Assembly: GCA_036245525.1 (NCBI GenBank)
Contig: BTPG01000005.1
Span: 183,636,691 to 183,700,690 of the forward strand
Origin: Semisulcospira habei
Taxonomy: Eukaryota > Mollusca > Gastropoda > Semisulcospiridae
Reading direction: 5' to 3'
DNA: 64,000 bases
The notes under the pieces: model-generated
Seen by the model: only the letters and a program-made list of their open reading frames with translations
What the model was told of the DNA's origin: nothing
The model's database searches: none
Program-made: the position numbers and the translations under genes
Shown here: piece by piece, positions 1 through 11,644 of the stretch
Numbering within the stretch: position 1 is the first letter of the stretch
Layout of the letters: the number at the start of each line of letters is the position of its first letter

Positions 1-2
1 TG

Positions 3-1778
3 GACGAACCGCCCACCGCCGAAGAGACCCTCACAGCCATCCACCAGCTCAAGAGTGGCAAAGCAGCAGGCATTGACGGAATCCTGCCAGAGATATGGAA
101 ACATGGAGGCCCAGCACTGCACAACAAGCTCCACGACCTCTTTCTCTGCTGCTGGGAAAAAGGAACACAACCAAAGGATCTCTGTGATGCAGTCATCATC
201 ATCCTGTACAAGAACAAAGGAGAGAAGTCTGCCTGCTCTAATTATCGCGGAATTACCTTGCTGTCCATTGCCGGGAAAATTCTCGCAAGGTTGCTCCTGA
301 ATCGGCTGGTACCTGCCATCGCTGAAGACCACCTCCCAGAGGGCCAGTGTGGCTTCAGAGCCAACAGGGGTACCACCGACATGGTCTTTGTCCTGAGACA
401 GCTTCAGGAGAAGTGCCGCGAGCAGAACAAAGGGCTGTACGTAACGTTTGTCGACCTAACAAAAGCGTTTGACACTGTGAGCAGGCAAGGTATGTGGCAG
501 ATCCTGGAGCGATTAGGCTGTCCCCCAAAGTTCCTCAACATGATCGTCCAGCTCCACGAGGACCAGCAAGGCCAGGTCAGACTAAACAGTGACCTCTCAG
601 AACCATTCCCCATTCGCAACGGCGTGAAGCAAGGCTGCGTGCTGGCACCGACCCTCTTCACCATCTTCTTCAGCATGATGTTGAAGCAGGCCACAGTGGA
701 CCTTGACGATGACGACGCAGTGTACATCAAGTATCGACTCGATGGCAGCCTGTTCAACCTCAGATGACTGCAGGCCCACACGAAAACCCTAGACCAACTG
801 ATTCGTGAGCTGCTCTTTGCTGATGACGCTGCCCTCGTTGCACACACAGAGAGAGCCTTGCAGCGCATTACGTCCTGCTTCGCAGATGCCGCCCAGCTCT
901 TTGGACTTGAGGTCAGTCTGAAAAAGACAGAGGTCCTTCATCAGCCAGCACCCAAGGAAGAGCATCGCCCTCCCCACATCACCATCGGCGAGTCTGAACT
1001 GAAGTCTGTACACCAATTTACCTACCTCGGCTACATCATCACGTCAGACGCCAAACTGGACAAGGAGCTGGACAACAGGCTGGCAAAAGCGAACAGTGCT
1101 TTCGGGCGACTATTCAAGCGGGTGTGGCACAATCAACAGCTGAAAAAAGGCACCAAGATCAGCGTGTACAGAGCTGTCGTCCTCACCACCCTGCTGTACG
1201 GTTCCGAGTCCTGGGCCCTCTACCGCAGCCAACTACGACTCCTCGAACGCTTTCACCAGCGCTGCCTGCGTACCATCCTCAGCATTCACTGGAGTGACTA
1301 TGTCACCAACGTCGAGGTCCTTGAACAGGCGGAAACTGTGAGCATCGAGGCTTTGCTGCTGCGGACACAGCTTCGCTGGGCGGGGCACGTCTCTAGGATG
1401 GAGGATCATCGCCTACCCAAGATCACTCTGTTCGGCGAGCTCGCCACTGGACACCGAGACAGAGGGGCACCAAAGAAGAGATACAAAGACGGTCTCAAGA
1501 AGTCACTTAGTGCCTGCCAAATCGACCACCGCCAGTGGTCTTCGCTTGCTGCGGACCGTGACACCTGGCGCTCCACCATTCACAAGGCAGCCGTCTCCTT
1601 TGAGGACTCTCGCAGAGCTAACCTCAAGGACAAGCGGCTCAGGAGAAAAAACAGAGTTGTCGTAACTCAGAACCCTGACCAGACCTTCCCCTGCAGCCAC
1701 TGCGGTCGAACCTGCCTGTCCCGGATTGGCCTCCGCAGTCACGAAAATGCCTGCAGACGACGTGGGCAAGCCCTATAG
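3..1778 (+). pseudogene. LINE (non-LTR retrotransposon) reverse transcriptase, 3' part, one in-frame stop
   Basis: The frame is open from base 3, so the 5' part lies outside the window. It reads through a single TGA at 765-767 (about codon 255) to TAG at 1776-1778. RT motifs occur in order: KSGKAAGIDGILPE near codon 20, NYRGITLL near 80, FVDLTKAFDT near 150, GVKQGCVLAPTLF near 208, and the catalytic LLFADDAALV near 272. Next come FTYLGYIITSDAKLD, a thumb-like region (LLYGSESWALYR, LRWAGHVSRMED) and a C-terminal Cys/His finger (CSHC, then H and C 12 and 16 residues later). This layout matches a common animal LINE family with a C-terminal CCHC finger; I do not assign a clade. No RNase H domain is visible. 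The TGA probably arose from CGA by CpG decay, because related proteins usually have Arg there. The copy looks young but is not intact. Confidence 0.93.
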
Positions 1779-2284
1779 AATCTTCGTTCGCGAAGTCAAG
1801 CCAAGGAGGACACGGCTCCGAAACACATAAAGTAGGGGTCTCTGTACAAGAAAAATCGTTATACAGAATAAAACATTCCACTTTTCGAAATCCAGCTGAA
1901 GTGCCGAGATAAAGTTTAGGAACTATTGTGCTTATTTTTACGTTAAGAAGACAGGTTTATGTACGGCGTCTACAACGACCTGCATGTGCGGTGTACTGAA
2001 TTTCGCCTTCATTGTGCACACAAAGCTGAGACGATTTCCTGTGTTCGCTTCAGTTCAACACGATTTACATCCCTTTGCTTTATACACGCGTAAAACATTC
2101 TCACTTAGCATTAACCCTTTTAAATATCAATGGCATTTTTTTTTTCAGCCTTCGCTGACGGTGACCCGACGAATTTTGCGTCCGAAACGAATGCACACTG
2201 ACCTACATTTGCGCGAAGAACACATGGAAATGGGACACAAATAGGCATAAGAACTTAGCCAGGATTAGCAAGAGAAGTACTCTC
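1779..2284 (+). other. LINE 3' flank and unassigned DNA
   Basis: The bases after the LINE stop are probably its 3' untranslated region, with no poly(A) or simple tail that I can delimit. The rest is unique-looking sequence with no domain-bearing frame. Confidence 0.4.
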
Positions 2285-2385
2285 AGTCCTGAGCCCCCGG
2301 CGACTTTGGCGTGGGCTCATGAGGGTTTATGTCTCTTGCAGCCGGCCGGGCAGCGTTCGCCTTGCCCAGGCAGTTAAGGGGTTAA
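2285..2385. mobile_element. H1 palindromic element, decayed copy
   Basis: The right arm is recognisable (GGCTCATGAGGGTTTATG then TCTCTTGCAG) and the left arm is worn. The right end reads GGCAGTTAAGGGGTTAA, close to the H1 terminal repeat GGCAGTGAAGGGGTTAA. Confidence 0.6.
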
Positions 2386-2528
2386 ATTGTGTCAGTGTAC
2401 CTCCCATTTCGTTAACACTTTCAAAGCAGGCGGTTATGAACAATCAATCTGAATCATCTAAAATTCAACCCCCGAACGAAAAACCACACTCACGGGAAAA
2501 TCACATACCGTCGGCAAATGGAAACGAG

Positions 2529-2595
2529 CAAAAGGCATAGATCTTCATGAGCCCCCCGCACCTTCGGGGGCTCATGAGGATCTATGCCTCTTGCA
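2529..2595. mobile_element. H1 palindrome
   Basis: GCATAGATCTTCATGAG and CTCATGAGGATCTATGC form the arms, with a C/G-rich stem near the tip. This is the H1 core, seen about thirty times in the window. Confidence 0.85.
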
Positions 2596-2931
2596 TATTG
2601 GGTCACGTTCGCCCGGCATTTCCGAGCAACGAACGATTAACAATATCGCGCCTTTGAAGTTGCTTTTATGCCCCAGACTATGTGACGCGAGATGTGCAAA
2701 TAAAACGACAGCATGATTAGGCACGGCGCCGTGGGAGTTTTCAAAGACCTTTAGAAATGAACAGGGCAAGCCGTGAATTAATCGTGCTGACTAGAAAATC
2801 CTATTGGCGTTGATAACGCGGGTCAGCGACCGTAAAGACGGGACTTCATTTTCAGCAAAGGTAGGACTGAATTGGAGTAGTGCAGCGGAGTAGAGACTAA
2901 GAAATCACGAAAACACAATGCAACAGACGCA

Positions 2932-3124
<193 letters not shown>

Positions 3125-3318
3125 ACCTATCCTACAAACTAACCAAACAACAATCCAGCACCCCCCACCCCCCCCCCACCCCACCACTCCCCCCCAAAAA
3201 AAAAAAAAGAAAAAAAAAAGAAAAGAAAAAGACATACAACTTAATAGGCAAACGATACTCCATGTCTACCTGTGCAACTCTAAAGAAAAGAACATTACTG
3301 GCATACTTGGTCTTGTAT

Positions 3319-3382
3319 GTTGGTCTGTGATTTTGGACCTTACGGCACCAAACCGTAAGGTTACAAAAATCACAGACCAACA
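3319..3382. repeat. H3 palindrome
   Basis: TTGGTCTGTGATTTTGGACC is mirrored by a right arm ending AAAATCACAGACCAA around a short apex (TTACGG, CCGTAA). The family recurs at 20.2, 28.2, 47.0 and 59.2 kb. The outer arm base pair differs between copies but stays paired. Confidence 0.8.
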
Positions 3383-3732
3383 AATCTTTACCGATTTTCG
3401 TATTTAGGACGCAAAAAGAAAGGCAGTACACTGCACCACTCTCGCGGCAGATATTTGCATCCCAGGGAAAAGTCACGTTACCGCTAATCGCGGCATGGTG
3501 CCACATTGTCTTCCGTTCAAAGTGGAATGTGCCCGCCTGAACAATCGGCTGCGTTCAGGCCACCTTGACTGTGAGCGCTTGCCCGATAATCTTCACACAA
3601 ACGCACTCTTCAGCTATGGTGTCAAACGAACGACGAACGGAGAAATTTCTGCCTGCAACTAACTTCTGCTAGGCTGAAAGAAATGCCAATACACTCCATG
3701 CAATGATAGTACTGACGGTGATTCATAACCCT
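3383..3732. other. Unassigned intergenic DNA
   Basis: I see no coding frame with a recognisable domain, no tRNA and no obvious repeat. Confidence 0.4.
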
Positions 3733-3875
3733 TTAAGCCATAAGACCTCTGAGGGCTGCCTCGTTGTTCTGGGGATAGATCGACCAGCATGATGATAGTT
3801 CAAGGGTGGTGTCAGAATTGCTTGGCGCCTGGAGGCGCCAAGCAATTCTGACACCACCCTTGAACTATCATCATC
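3733..3875. mobile_element. H2 palindromic MITE
   Basis: A TTAA lies at 3733-3736. The inner palindrome is 3789-3829 against 3834-3874: 41 perfectly paired bases with a 4-base loop, apex CTTGGCGCC / GGCGCCAAG. Arm state CAGAATTGC pairs with GCAATTCTG. The right terminus is not clear. Confidence 0.85.
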
Positions 3876-4004
3876 GACGCACATTCTGACATATCATGTC
3901 AGGGTTATGGGATAAAACACAGCTGTTGGTAATGAAACGTTCTCTTGTGAGACTGGAACACCCATGCCTCAGCTGAGCATGCCAGATCTGATCAACTTTT
4001 TGAA

Positions 4005-4370
4005 AATAGAACACATACCAAGGGGAATCACTCGGGGCTGCACACTTTGTAGCATACACACTTTGTTCCCTTGATCCTCACCTTAGTGCAGCAAGTCTGC
4101 AACCGACCGCAACAAGGATCCAGTAATAACTGAAGTCATTCCATCAACACAAATTTGATCTCGACGTATCCAGGAAAAAAAGACGCCAGGGGCATGCTCA
4201 ACAGCACGTCTTGAAAGGTCAAAGTGGCACTGTTGCAGTGTGCCTGAATCAAGTTGATTGTGTTGATTGGGCAATAGCCGGCTGTCCCTGCTCCACATAA
4301 CCCGCTGTCCATTATCACTCTGGTGGTGGTGACGTTTAACGCCTTATACCCAACCACCACCTATCAACAC
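4005..4370. repeat. Diverged interspersed repeat (SINE-like)
   Basis: The segment near 4225-4345 (AAAGTGGCACTGTTGCAGTG, then GGTGACGTTTAACGCC) matches a second diverged copy at 39105-39245, including a GACGTTTAAC-type 3' end. The ACCAAGGGGAATCACTC motif near 4018 is shared with the inverted repeat at 29.7 kb. Confidence 0.5.
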
Positions 4371-4671
4371 AAAAACTGAAAAAGTACACTTTTATACCGG
4401 GGTACTATCAGATCTCTGCAGGAATAGCAAAAGGTTGTTGCAGAAAGAAACATCGCTGGAAAGGAAAGGAAAACATACACGGGTGCGCGCCCTTGGTTGG
4501 AAACTCTCCAGGGTTGGGAGGTATGATTAGTTCGGTCTTCCTCCCTCGTGCCATCTTGTCAATGAATTGTGACGTCATTGTGTTGCTGAGTTACCATCCT
4601 TGGTGGAATGTTTTTGGGGAAGAGACGAGAAAAACAATCCTCCACCGCATCCTCAGAGAAATCCAAATGCA

Positions 4672-4742
4672 CGCAAAGGCATAGATCCTCATGTGTACCC
4701 TCGGCCGAACGCGGGGCCTCATGAGGATCTATGCCTTTTGCC
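4672..4742. mobile_element. H1 palindrome
   Basis: The arms are GCATAGATCCTCATG and CATGAGGATCTATGCC. The tip is diverged. Confidence 0.8.
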
Positions 4743-5215
4743 TTCACACCTGTTACGCACAACTTGATAAAATATTAAGATCCATATCTCTCATCGGAAC
4801 AATTTATCTTCGTTTCTCAACGGGAGTAGGAGTTCAGTCTATGAGTAATGGAACAACAAAAACACTTCATGTATTATCTAGGTTCCCATGTACTTATCAT
4901 CGGCCAACTAACTGTTGTTTGTTTTCTGCGCAAGGTGGTTGTACTCAGTGCCAGTGCCAGACTTGTCGGGTCAAAAACAATGCCCGCCTGAAAATGCCAG
5001 TGGATAGATTTGCCCCTAAAACACAGACTAGTAACACTATGGACAAATATACTCTTGTGGTAGATGTGTGTAATAGTAATATCCGTACGATAATGTCGAA
5101 AGCAGTACTTCAGTCCCTCACGTCGCTTGCGGCATACAATAAAACAAAGACCATATACACTCTTACCAATAGTCATACTAATATAGGTCTTTGACTGAAT
5201 ACTTCCAATCAGTCA

Positions 5216-5415
5216 AACAACCAAATAAACAAACAACCAACCAACCAACCAACCAACCAACCAACAAGCCAACCAACCAACCAACCAAACAAAACAAAGA
5301 CAAACGAACGAACCAACAAACCAACCAAATAAACAAAAATACACACACAAACTACAAACGAACGAACGAACGAACGAACAAACGAACGAACGAACGAAAC
5401 AAACAAACAAACAAA
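5216..5415. repeat. Tetranucleotide microsatellite (AACC/AAAC/GAAC)n
   Basis: Interleaved runs of CCAA, AACA and CGAA repeats. Both strands appear open because the repeat contains no stops in some frames. Confidence 0.95.
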
Positions 5416-5724
5416 ATTTGACGGAATTGATCACCGTGGCTCAAACAACTGACCCGCAGCCTGATTGCAAAATCGAAGCCCCGCCCCAAGAAAAGCTTGA
5501 CAACTAAGCAGAGACAGAAAACGGTCTCTGAACTAATCTCCCCCACACCCTCATTTATTTTGCGGCTGGGAATAGGACTTTAAAGCAGATCAAGGGAAAG
5601 AACGCTGTAAAACTCGCGACATAACTTGGAGACAGTCTTTCCCCTTGACTGATAAGAATTGAAGCCAAGACTGTCCACCTGAAAATGGCACAGATTCTCA
5701 TGCGCATTGCCAGTCTCATACATC

Positions 5725-5792
5725 TGCAAGAGGGATAGATTCTCATGAGCCCCTGCGGCAGCAGGGGCCCTTGAGAATCTATGCCTCTTGCT
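5725..5792. mobile_element. H1 palindrome, CCCCTGC/GCAGGGG type
   Basis: The outer arms carry ATAGATTCTCA and TGAGAATCTAT. The tip pairs CCCCTGC with GCAGGGG, where other copies pair CCCCCGC with GCGGGGG. Confidence 0.87.
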
Positions 5793-5984
5793 GGGTAAGT
5801 GCCTGAATCGGCTCCAACTATTTTCAGCTTGATGGCCACAGCTTCTGCTCCAGCGTCGAAATCGAGCCGTGGCCCCCATCCCATGTCCGATACGTCGTTA
5901 ACTTAGATGGAGAACACTACAGCGATGGTTAGCAGGAACACGCGCATAGATTTGAATTTGCCATTTCAAAGTGTACAACAATAA

Positions 5985-6045
5985 TAATAATAATAATTGT
6001 AACCGGGTGGTAGTACAATAAATTGATTTTGATTGACAGGCCACA
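5985..6045 (+). repeat. Retroelement 3' end with AAT-rich tract
   Basis: An (ATA)n run is followed by GTACAATAAATTGATTTTG, which resembles a retroelement tail. The body is not identified. Confidence 0.35.
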
Positions 6046-6189
6046 GAGGCATGTGACGGAGGAGTCAACAAAGAGGTCGCTATGACATTTGTTTATTGTA
6101 ACAAGTACTAAAGCAGTGCAGAGGCAAAACTCAGCACAGGAGTCTTTCACATTCTTGCGAGGGTGCAGTTCAAAATTCGCGCACAAAAT

Positions 6190-6905
6190 GAAGGTTCACA
6201 TGGCACAAGTGGTCTGTGCCTGGCTCAGAGGTGAATCAATGCTACGCTGCGTGCAGGGCTTTATGTAGGCCGCGCGCGGGCCGCAAAGAAAGCACCACTC
6301 GCCTGCTTCCAGAATTCGGTGCTGTTGAAATTTGTGTTAGTCTGCGATTGGTTTTCTGATCATAGCTCCGATACCATAGGACCTAGAAACTTGCGGTTTG
6401 TTGCTAACGAAAAAGCCGCGAATGTAGTTTCACTAGTATCAAACACTGATTTGATTACAGACAGCTAAAATTAACTATGAATTTTTAAAGGACTTTTCTA
6501 CAGAGACCTGGTCGATGTAAAGGGTGCAAAATCCCAAAATAATGTTTAACCCAAAATCGATCGGACTAGAAATAGATTACAAAATGAAAGAGACTATCAT
6601 GCTGAATCTTATGGATCTTGGTTTAAAACAATCGGTACAGGCATTGAGGAGATATTCAACTTAGAATGCCTCATCACAAACACAAGCTATCATCGCCATT
6701 GTAGGCACCGGATGCTAGAACAAAGCCACGCGACAAAACCACGAGGGGTCGGACTAACACAGGCATCAATGAAAGCAATACCTTGCGAGACCTTACATTG
6801 AAGGAAAACCACTGAATGATAACACACACTACTTTTGCAAACAAAGTCGTGATGCAACAAAGAAAATTACATCAGATGGGTTATGAGAGCCGGGTGTACC
6901 CGGTC
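6190..6905. other. Unassigned A+T-rich DNA
   Basis: No gene-like frame, palindrome or tandem repeat is recognised. Confidence 0.4.
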
Positions 6906-7140
6906 ACATAATTATAATAATAATAATAATAATAACAACGGTATTTATAATGCGCTTATCTTATAATAAATATAACTCTAAGCGCGCACTCACAACTCGC
7001 GCACGCATGCACACGCTTTTGACAATGACTCACGTACCACAAATACATTACGACAGTCAGCTTAGGGTGGGGAGTCTGGTGGCGTTATATTGCTAGAACT
7101 GTTGAAAGAGGTGAGTTTTGAGGGTGGATTGGAAGGAGAG
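6906..7140 (-). repeat. SINE/retroelement 3' fragment, reverse orientation
   Basis: On the minus strand it ends in GCGCATTATAAATACCG followed by TTGTTATTATTATT. The inner CTTAGAGTTATATTTATT resembles SINE tails ending in (ATT)n, like the one that closes the window. Confidence 0.5.
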
Positions 7141-7925
7141 ACTGAGTGTGAAAAATGATCAATCAAAAGCAACCTAACTATTCACGGGCTGATTTATGTA
7201 ATTTAAAAAGCCAATATAATAATAAAATACTACTACTACTACTAATAATAATAATAATAACTATAATAACAATAATAGTGGTGATTTAAAATGTTCACAT
7301 CCTTAAAATAACCGATATTCCTTGAGTTAAATAAATTTGATGGTTATCCCTAAACTAAACGTAGGTCCAAAAATGCATGGAGTTTACACATTCAGTGGCT
7401 TCAGCTGGACCGCTCCATCTGCAACAGGCAGAAACTGAACCCCTGTATCACACTTTGAAATACAGTTTTATAGTTGCCTGTATGGCTGTGTCATGGGCGC
7501 ATATCAATGATCACAGGGGTCGGCTTCAGTTACATTGTCTTTGTAATCTGCTCTGACTGTCCTCACTGTCAAAGGACACTACCAACACTTGTTGACATAT
7601 TTCTATATTTAGAATAACTTTTATTAAGAAAATAAAAGGAGCGTTTTTTTTTTATTTCTTGCTTGGTTATTTTTTTGCATTAATAACTTTTGGCAGTCAC
7701 CGTTTTGGCTGTATTTCATGTTAACCGCATTTTTATATCTGAAAGGATTTTGCCAACCATACCACTGCGCTAACAAAATCGAAAACGCACTAGACATAGT
7801 CAATCGATTTGCTCCCTTGTTCCGCTCTCGCCACCAAGACAAATTGTCTCATTGACTGAAGGGCCGTAAAACGGACCAAATCTCGGATGATTTCCAAACC
7901 TTTAGATGCAAACAAGTCCAGTCTT
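7141..7925. other. Unassigned A+T-rich DNA with (AAT)n runs
   Basis: Short ACT/AAT runs lie near 7228-7280. Nothing else is recognised. Confidence 0.4.
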
Positions 7926-8173
7926 TGCAAGCATGAGGCACCGACTCTCATGAGCCCCTGCAATCAACAAGACAAATTTGTCTCATTGACTGAAGAACGT
8001 CTCAGACCCCGGATGCGCGGGAAAAAAAAATCTCGGAATATGAAAATAGATTTGACCTCTGCCAAAAAGAGAAGTAAAGATTTTCATGAGCCTCTGTGAT
8101 TGCAGCAAGAGGCATAGATCCTCATGAGCCCCTGCGACTGCCGCAGGGGCTAATGAGGATCTATGCGTCTTGA
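7926..8173. mobile_element. H1 palindrome with two extra partial arms
   Basis: An intact H1 core lies at 8105-8173 (CCCCTGC/GCAGGGG type). Separate left-arm pieces lie at 7932-7962 and 8073-8103, and the segment CAAGACAAATTTGTCTCATT is repeated around them. It looks like local duplication of H1 with loss of right arms. Confidence 0.7.
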
Positions 8174-8595
8174 AGTCTGGGCAGAAGCGGTTTCGCTGAA
8201 GGCGGAACCGCACTTAGTCTTGAGCGGAAGTCTGCAGAACTGCGGATTAGATAAATGTCGATGGTCCTCGGACATTAATGGCTGGTTTTGGGACGAGAAA
8301 GCAAATGGCTAATGACAAGGAACCAAAACAGACAAAGACGGAAAGTGCCCTGTCGCAGGAAATTGTCGTACTATTTCACGGTTCTCAGACACATGTACTA
8401 CCCCTGGCTGAAGAACAGCGACCAAAGGGGCGAATCAGTCAAGATAGTGGGCGTAACCGCTCAGGGGATCCAACTTCATTTTCCACGGTTTGGTGAAGTT
8501 GGGCAATCTGTTTCTTACTTAGTAGCATCCACGGCTGATTAAAATCCGGCATAGGCCCTGTCAGTAACGCCAAATAAAACAATACAGATTCTTAC

Positions 8596-8657
8596 TCACA
8601 CTGGCTGTCTCACCCGATTAGCTACCGGTATTGAATCGAGTGAGACAACCAGTGTTA
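8596..8657. repeat. H7 palindrome
   Basis: ACACTGGCTGTCTCACCCGAT pairs with an arm ending GAGACAACCAGTGT around GCTACCGGTATT. A second copy at 33.77 kb has a minisatellite at its apex. Confidence 0.75.
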
Positions 8658-8803
8658 CATTTTGACTGACAAAGTACGCCGTGACACATACTGAACTTTC
8701 TCAGGATCTACGGAGTAACTCTGAACTATTCCGACCCTCAAAGACAGCAGACACACCAATTTCTCTTTCAGTTGTGCGAGTATTTACGGAGTCATTATGA
8801 GTT

Positions 8804-8863
8804 AATCCGGCTCTCATAGAGGCACGGCAGACTTTACTCTGCTGCCTCTGTGAGAGCCGGAAT
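8804..8863. repeat. H12 palindrome
   Basis: CCGGCTCTCATAGAGGCA pairs with TGCCTCTGTGAGAGCCGG around a short loop. It is the only copy seen here. A TTAA precedes it at 8802. Confidence 0.7.
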
Positions 8864-8869
8864 AGCGGC

Positions 8870-9260
8870 TTGAAGTTATTTTGAGAAACGTGACCGTGAG
8901 ACACCGTACGGACCCACGTCGAGCGAGCCTGAGAGGGACGTGGAGTCAAGTCGGAGATCTAGAGCCCTGGCATTTTACCAAATCAATTATCCATCGGTAT
9001 TACACACGATTAGGCCTCCCACACCGCAAAAACAACCCACAGATCCCCGAGACCAAGCGGCGCAATTCCAGTACTTCCGCTGCCATGGGAGATAAATGGA
9101 GTCGACCTCGATAGCTCTCGGGTAGTGTCTGATTAGTTCAGCTAGCTTTTGATTTTTGACTCGATATTCCTCGCTTAGAGTTCAGTAGCACGTTTTAGTA
9201 GTTTTAGTCTGGAGTATACTGACTGTATAGATTGGCGATTCCAACAGCGTAGGCTTTTAT
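8870..9260. other. Unassigned intergenic DNA
   Basis: No recognisable coding, RNA or repeat signal. Confidence 0.35.
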
Positions 9261-9289
9261 GACCATGCCTTTTACTGCTTTAGCGAGAC

Positions 9290-9478
9290 ATCACAGCAAG
9301 ATATGGCTCGACCATGAAAGTTCAAAGGTGGTGGCAGAATACCTTGGCGCCTATAGGTGCCAAGCAATTTTGCCACCACCCTTGAACTATCATGGTCTAT
9401 CTGTCTCCTGAGTTGTAATGCAGTCCTCAGAGGATAACTTCCAAATGTGGGTATTTCGTACCTAGGGCACAATGAGTT
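9290..9478. mobile_element. H2 palindromic MITE, diverged
   Basis: The inner palindrome is about 9308-9396, with several mismatches but the same CTTGGCGCC apex. The right side keeps the H2 tail (GCAGTCCTCAGAGGA) and ends GCACAATGAGTTAG, close to the GAATGAGTTAA terminus. Confidence 0.8.
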
Positions 9479-9479
9479 A

Positions 9480-10130
9480 GGCTGGTTGGCGCCGGCTCAG
9501 TGACAGCGTAACATTCAAAGAATATTGCCTATTCAAGTTAACAATGTGCCTCCGACGGTGACAAAGTGGCGCCATCAAAGGCACCAATCTAAACAGGCAC
9601 TACCCTTGAGTGAACTAAGCTACTACAACTATTAATTATTAGCTGAGTTACCGAAACTTTCAACTGTGCAACTAAAAACTCGATCAAAGCTGTGCCGCAC
9701 AGCTCCTAAAAACTGAGTTTCTAAACGCTTAAAGGATTGCATTACAGGCACTACTCATCAGCCTTGACCTACCACAGTTGATTAATGTATCTTAACAGCT
9801 TGAATACAGTGCTTAGCCTCAAAGAGATTATACCCCATGAACCACCTGACCTTGAAAGTGAAAGAGAAATCCGGAACCGAACCCAACTTGAAAGCACCAT
9901 CACAATTTGTTTGACTGTATCTAAACCTGCGCTTTTCTGACACCTGCGCAATTACCCTTTGAAGTACAGAGGTTAACACTGCGCTTATTTTGCGATTTAA
10001 CTATTTCGAGACGTGCCGCATTCGGCAATTTGCCGCATATTCCAATGTTGCAGATCTCAGATGTGTTGTTAACACATTGGCTTATCGACCTGAAGTCCTG
10101 TCGGAAGCGTTGTGTATCCCCGGATGATTT
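9480..10130. other. Unassigned DNA with H11-like traces
   Basis: TTTCGAGACGTGCCGCATTC near 10002 resembles the H11 element at 39.8 kb. Nothing else is recognised. Confidence 0.4.
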
Positions 10131-10141
10131 TTTTTTTGTTC

Positions 10142-10144
<3 letters not shown>

Positions 10145-10192
<48 letters not shown>
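10145..10192. repeat. (AAT)n tail microsatellite of the SINE
   Basis: This is the (ATT)n tail of the reverse-orientation SINE, expanded to about 16 units. Confidence 0.9.
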
Positions 10193-10193
<1 letters not shown>

Positions 10194-10299
10194 CGGTATT
10201 ATATAGGCGCTTTTTCCCAATTTTTTTTTTGCGAATCGAATCAAAGCGCCGCGAACTGAAACCCAACACGCACACTCACGTGACAGACACGAATTTAAT

Positions 10300-11003
10300 C
10301 TGAAGACAAACACAGTACAAGACAGACGAAGGGTCAGCTCAGCTACTGAAGACAAACACAGTACAAGACAGACGAAGGGTCAGATCAGCTACTGAAGACA
10401 AACACAGTACAAGACTGACAGACGAAGGGTTAGCTCAGCTACTGAAGACAAACACAGCACAAGACAGACGAAGGGTCAGCTCAGCTACTGAAGACAAACA
10501 CAGTACAAGACAGACGAAGGGTCAGATCAGCTACTGAAGACAAACACAGCACAAAACAGACGAAGGCCGGTCAGATCAGCTACTGAAGACAAACACAGTA
10601 CAAGACAGACGAAGGGTCAGCTCAGCTACTGAAGACAAACACAGTACAAGACAGACGAAGGGTCAGCTCAGCTACTGAAGACAAACACAGCACAAAACAG
10701 ACGAAGGCCGGTCAGATCAGCTACTGAAGACAAACACAGTACAAGACAGACGAAGGGTCAGCTCAGCTACTGAAGACAAACACAGTACAAGACAGACGAA
10801 GGGTCAGCTCAGCTACTGAAGACAAAGTTGACACAGTACAAGACAGACGAAGGGTCAGCTCAGCTACTGAAGACAAACACCGTACAAGACCGGTCAGATC
10901 AGCTACTGAAGACAAACACAAGTACAAGACAGACCAAGGGTCAGCTAAGCTACTGAAGACAAACACAGTACAAGACAGACGAAGGGTCAGCTCAGCTACT
11001 GAA
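10300..11003. repeat. 46-bp minisatellite, 15 copies, born inside a SINE
   Basis: The unit begins CTGAAGACAAACACAGTACA. It is the reverse complement of a single-copy segment of the SINE at 63.8 kb (TTCGTTTGTCTTGTACTGTG). Copies differ at GTACAAG/GCACAAA and CTCAGC/ATCAGC. A variant with GAAGGCCGG occurs twice, about 138 bases apart, with the same neighbours, which suggests multi-unit duplication. Confidence 0.95.
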
Positions 11004-11069
11004 GTTGCAGAAATTTTTATGGCTTGTATTTGAAATTTATAAAGTGGCCTGAAACCGGTACCAAAGTGT

Positions 11070-11155
11070 GGAGGGTGGGGGCTGGGGGGGGGGGAGGGGG
11101 ATGGGGGGTGGGGGTGGGGGGGGGGGGGTGAAGGGGTGGGAGGGTGGGGGTGGGA
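11070..11155. repeat. G-rich tract
   Basis: Long G runs separated by T or A. Several four-run groups would allow G-quadruplexes. Confidence 0.85.
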
Positions 11156-11214
11156 GCAGACCTTTCTCTTCCTCCTACCAACGCCGACGTCACCTTTTCA
11201 TCTCAAGAAGCGAG

Positions 11215-11394
11215 TAAAAACGATTTCTCTGATTTCAATTCCACGCCAAAGAGCACCACCCGCACAGGGGACGCGGATACAGTGTCAGCAAGAGGCATAG
11301 ATCCTCATGAGCCCCCGCAACTGCGGGGGCTCATGAGGATCTATGTCTCTTGCAGCTCTATCGTGTTCACTTTTCTCGTCAGAGAAGGGGAATA
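11215..11394 (+). mobile_element. H1 palindromic element
   Basis: The core palindrome 11288-11354 is nearly perfect, CCCCCGC/GCGGGGG type. The left flank GGGGACGCGGATACAGTGT and right flank ATCGTGTTCACTTTTCTCG match other H1 elements. The right TTAA is mutated. Confidence 0.85.
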
Positions 11395-11404
11395 ATTGAT
11401 TACA

Positions 11405-11496
11405 TGCCTACCTGACTGATCGAGTGATTGATTTGACTACTGATTGATTGATTGACCGATTGACTTATTGATTGATTGATTGATTAATTGTTTGGC

Positions 11497-11530
<34 letters not shown>

Positions 11531-11560
11531 CCCGCCAGCCTGACTGATTGGTTGGTTGAG
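11405..11560. repeat. (TGAT)n microsatellite
   Basis: TGAT runs interrupted by related tetramers. Confidence 0.93.
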
Positions 11561-11644
11561 TGACAAACTGGCTGGCTGTGACTGACTAAGTGATTTTTTT
11601 AACTGACTGGATCAACAAATAAAAATGTCTAAACATAAGTCGGC

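Larger units (their letters stand above)
10134..11160 (-). mobile_element. tRNA-derived SINE (family A), reverse, expanded by internal minisatellite
   Basis: Read on the minus strand it follows the SINE at 63585-64000: ACTTTGGTACCGG, AGGCCACTTTA, AAATACAAGCC, GTAGCTGA, and a 3' end with GCGCCTATATAATACCGG and (ATT)n. The interior is occupied by fifteen 46-bp repeats (10300-11003). The tRNA-like 5' head is not visible; the copy stops in a G-rich tract at 11075-11155. Confidence 0.88.

Noticed and set aside
4083..4360. Short minus-strand frames of 71-74 codons
   Set aside because: They overlap a diverged interspersed repeat and show no domain or splice signals.
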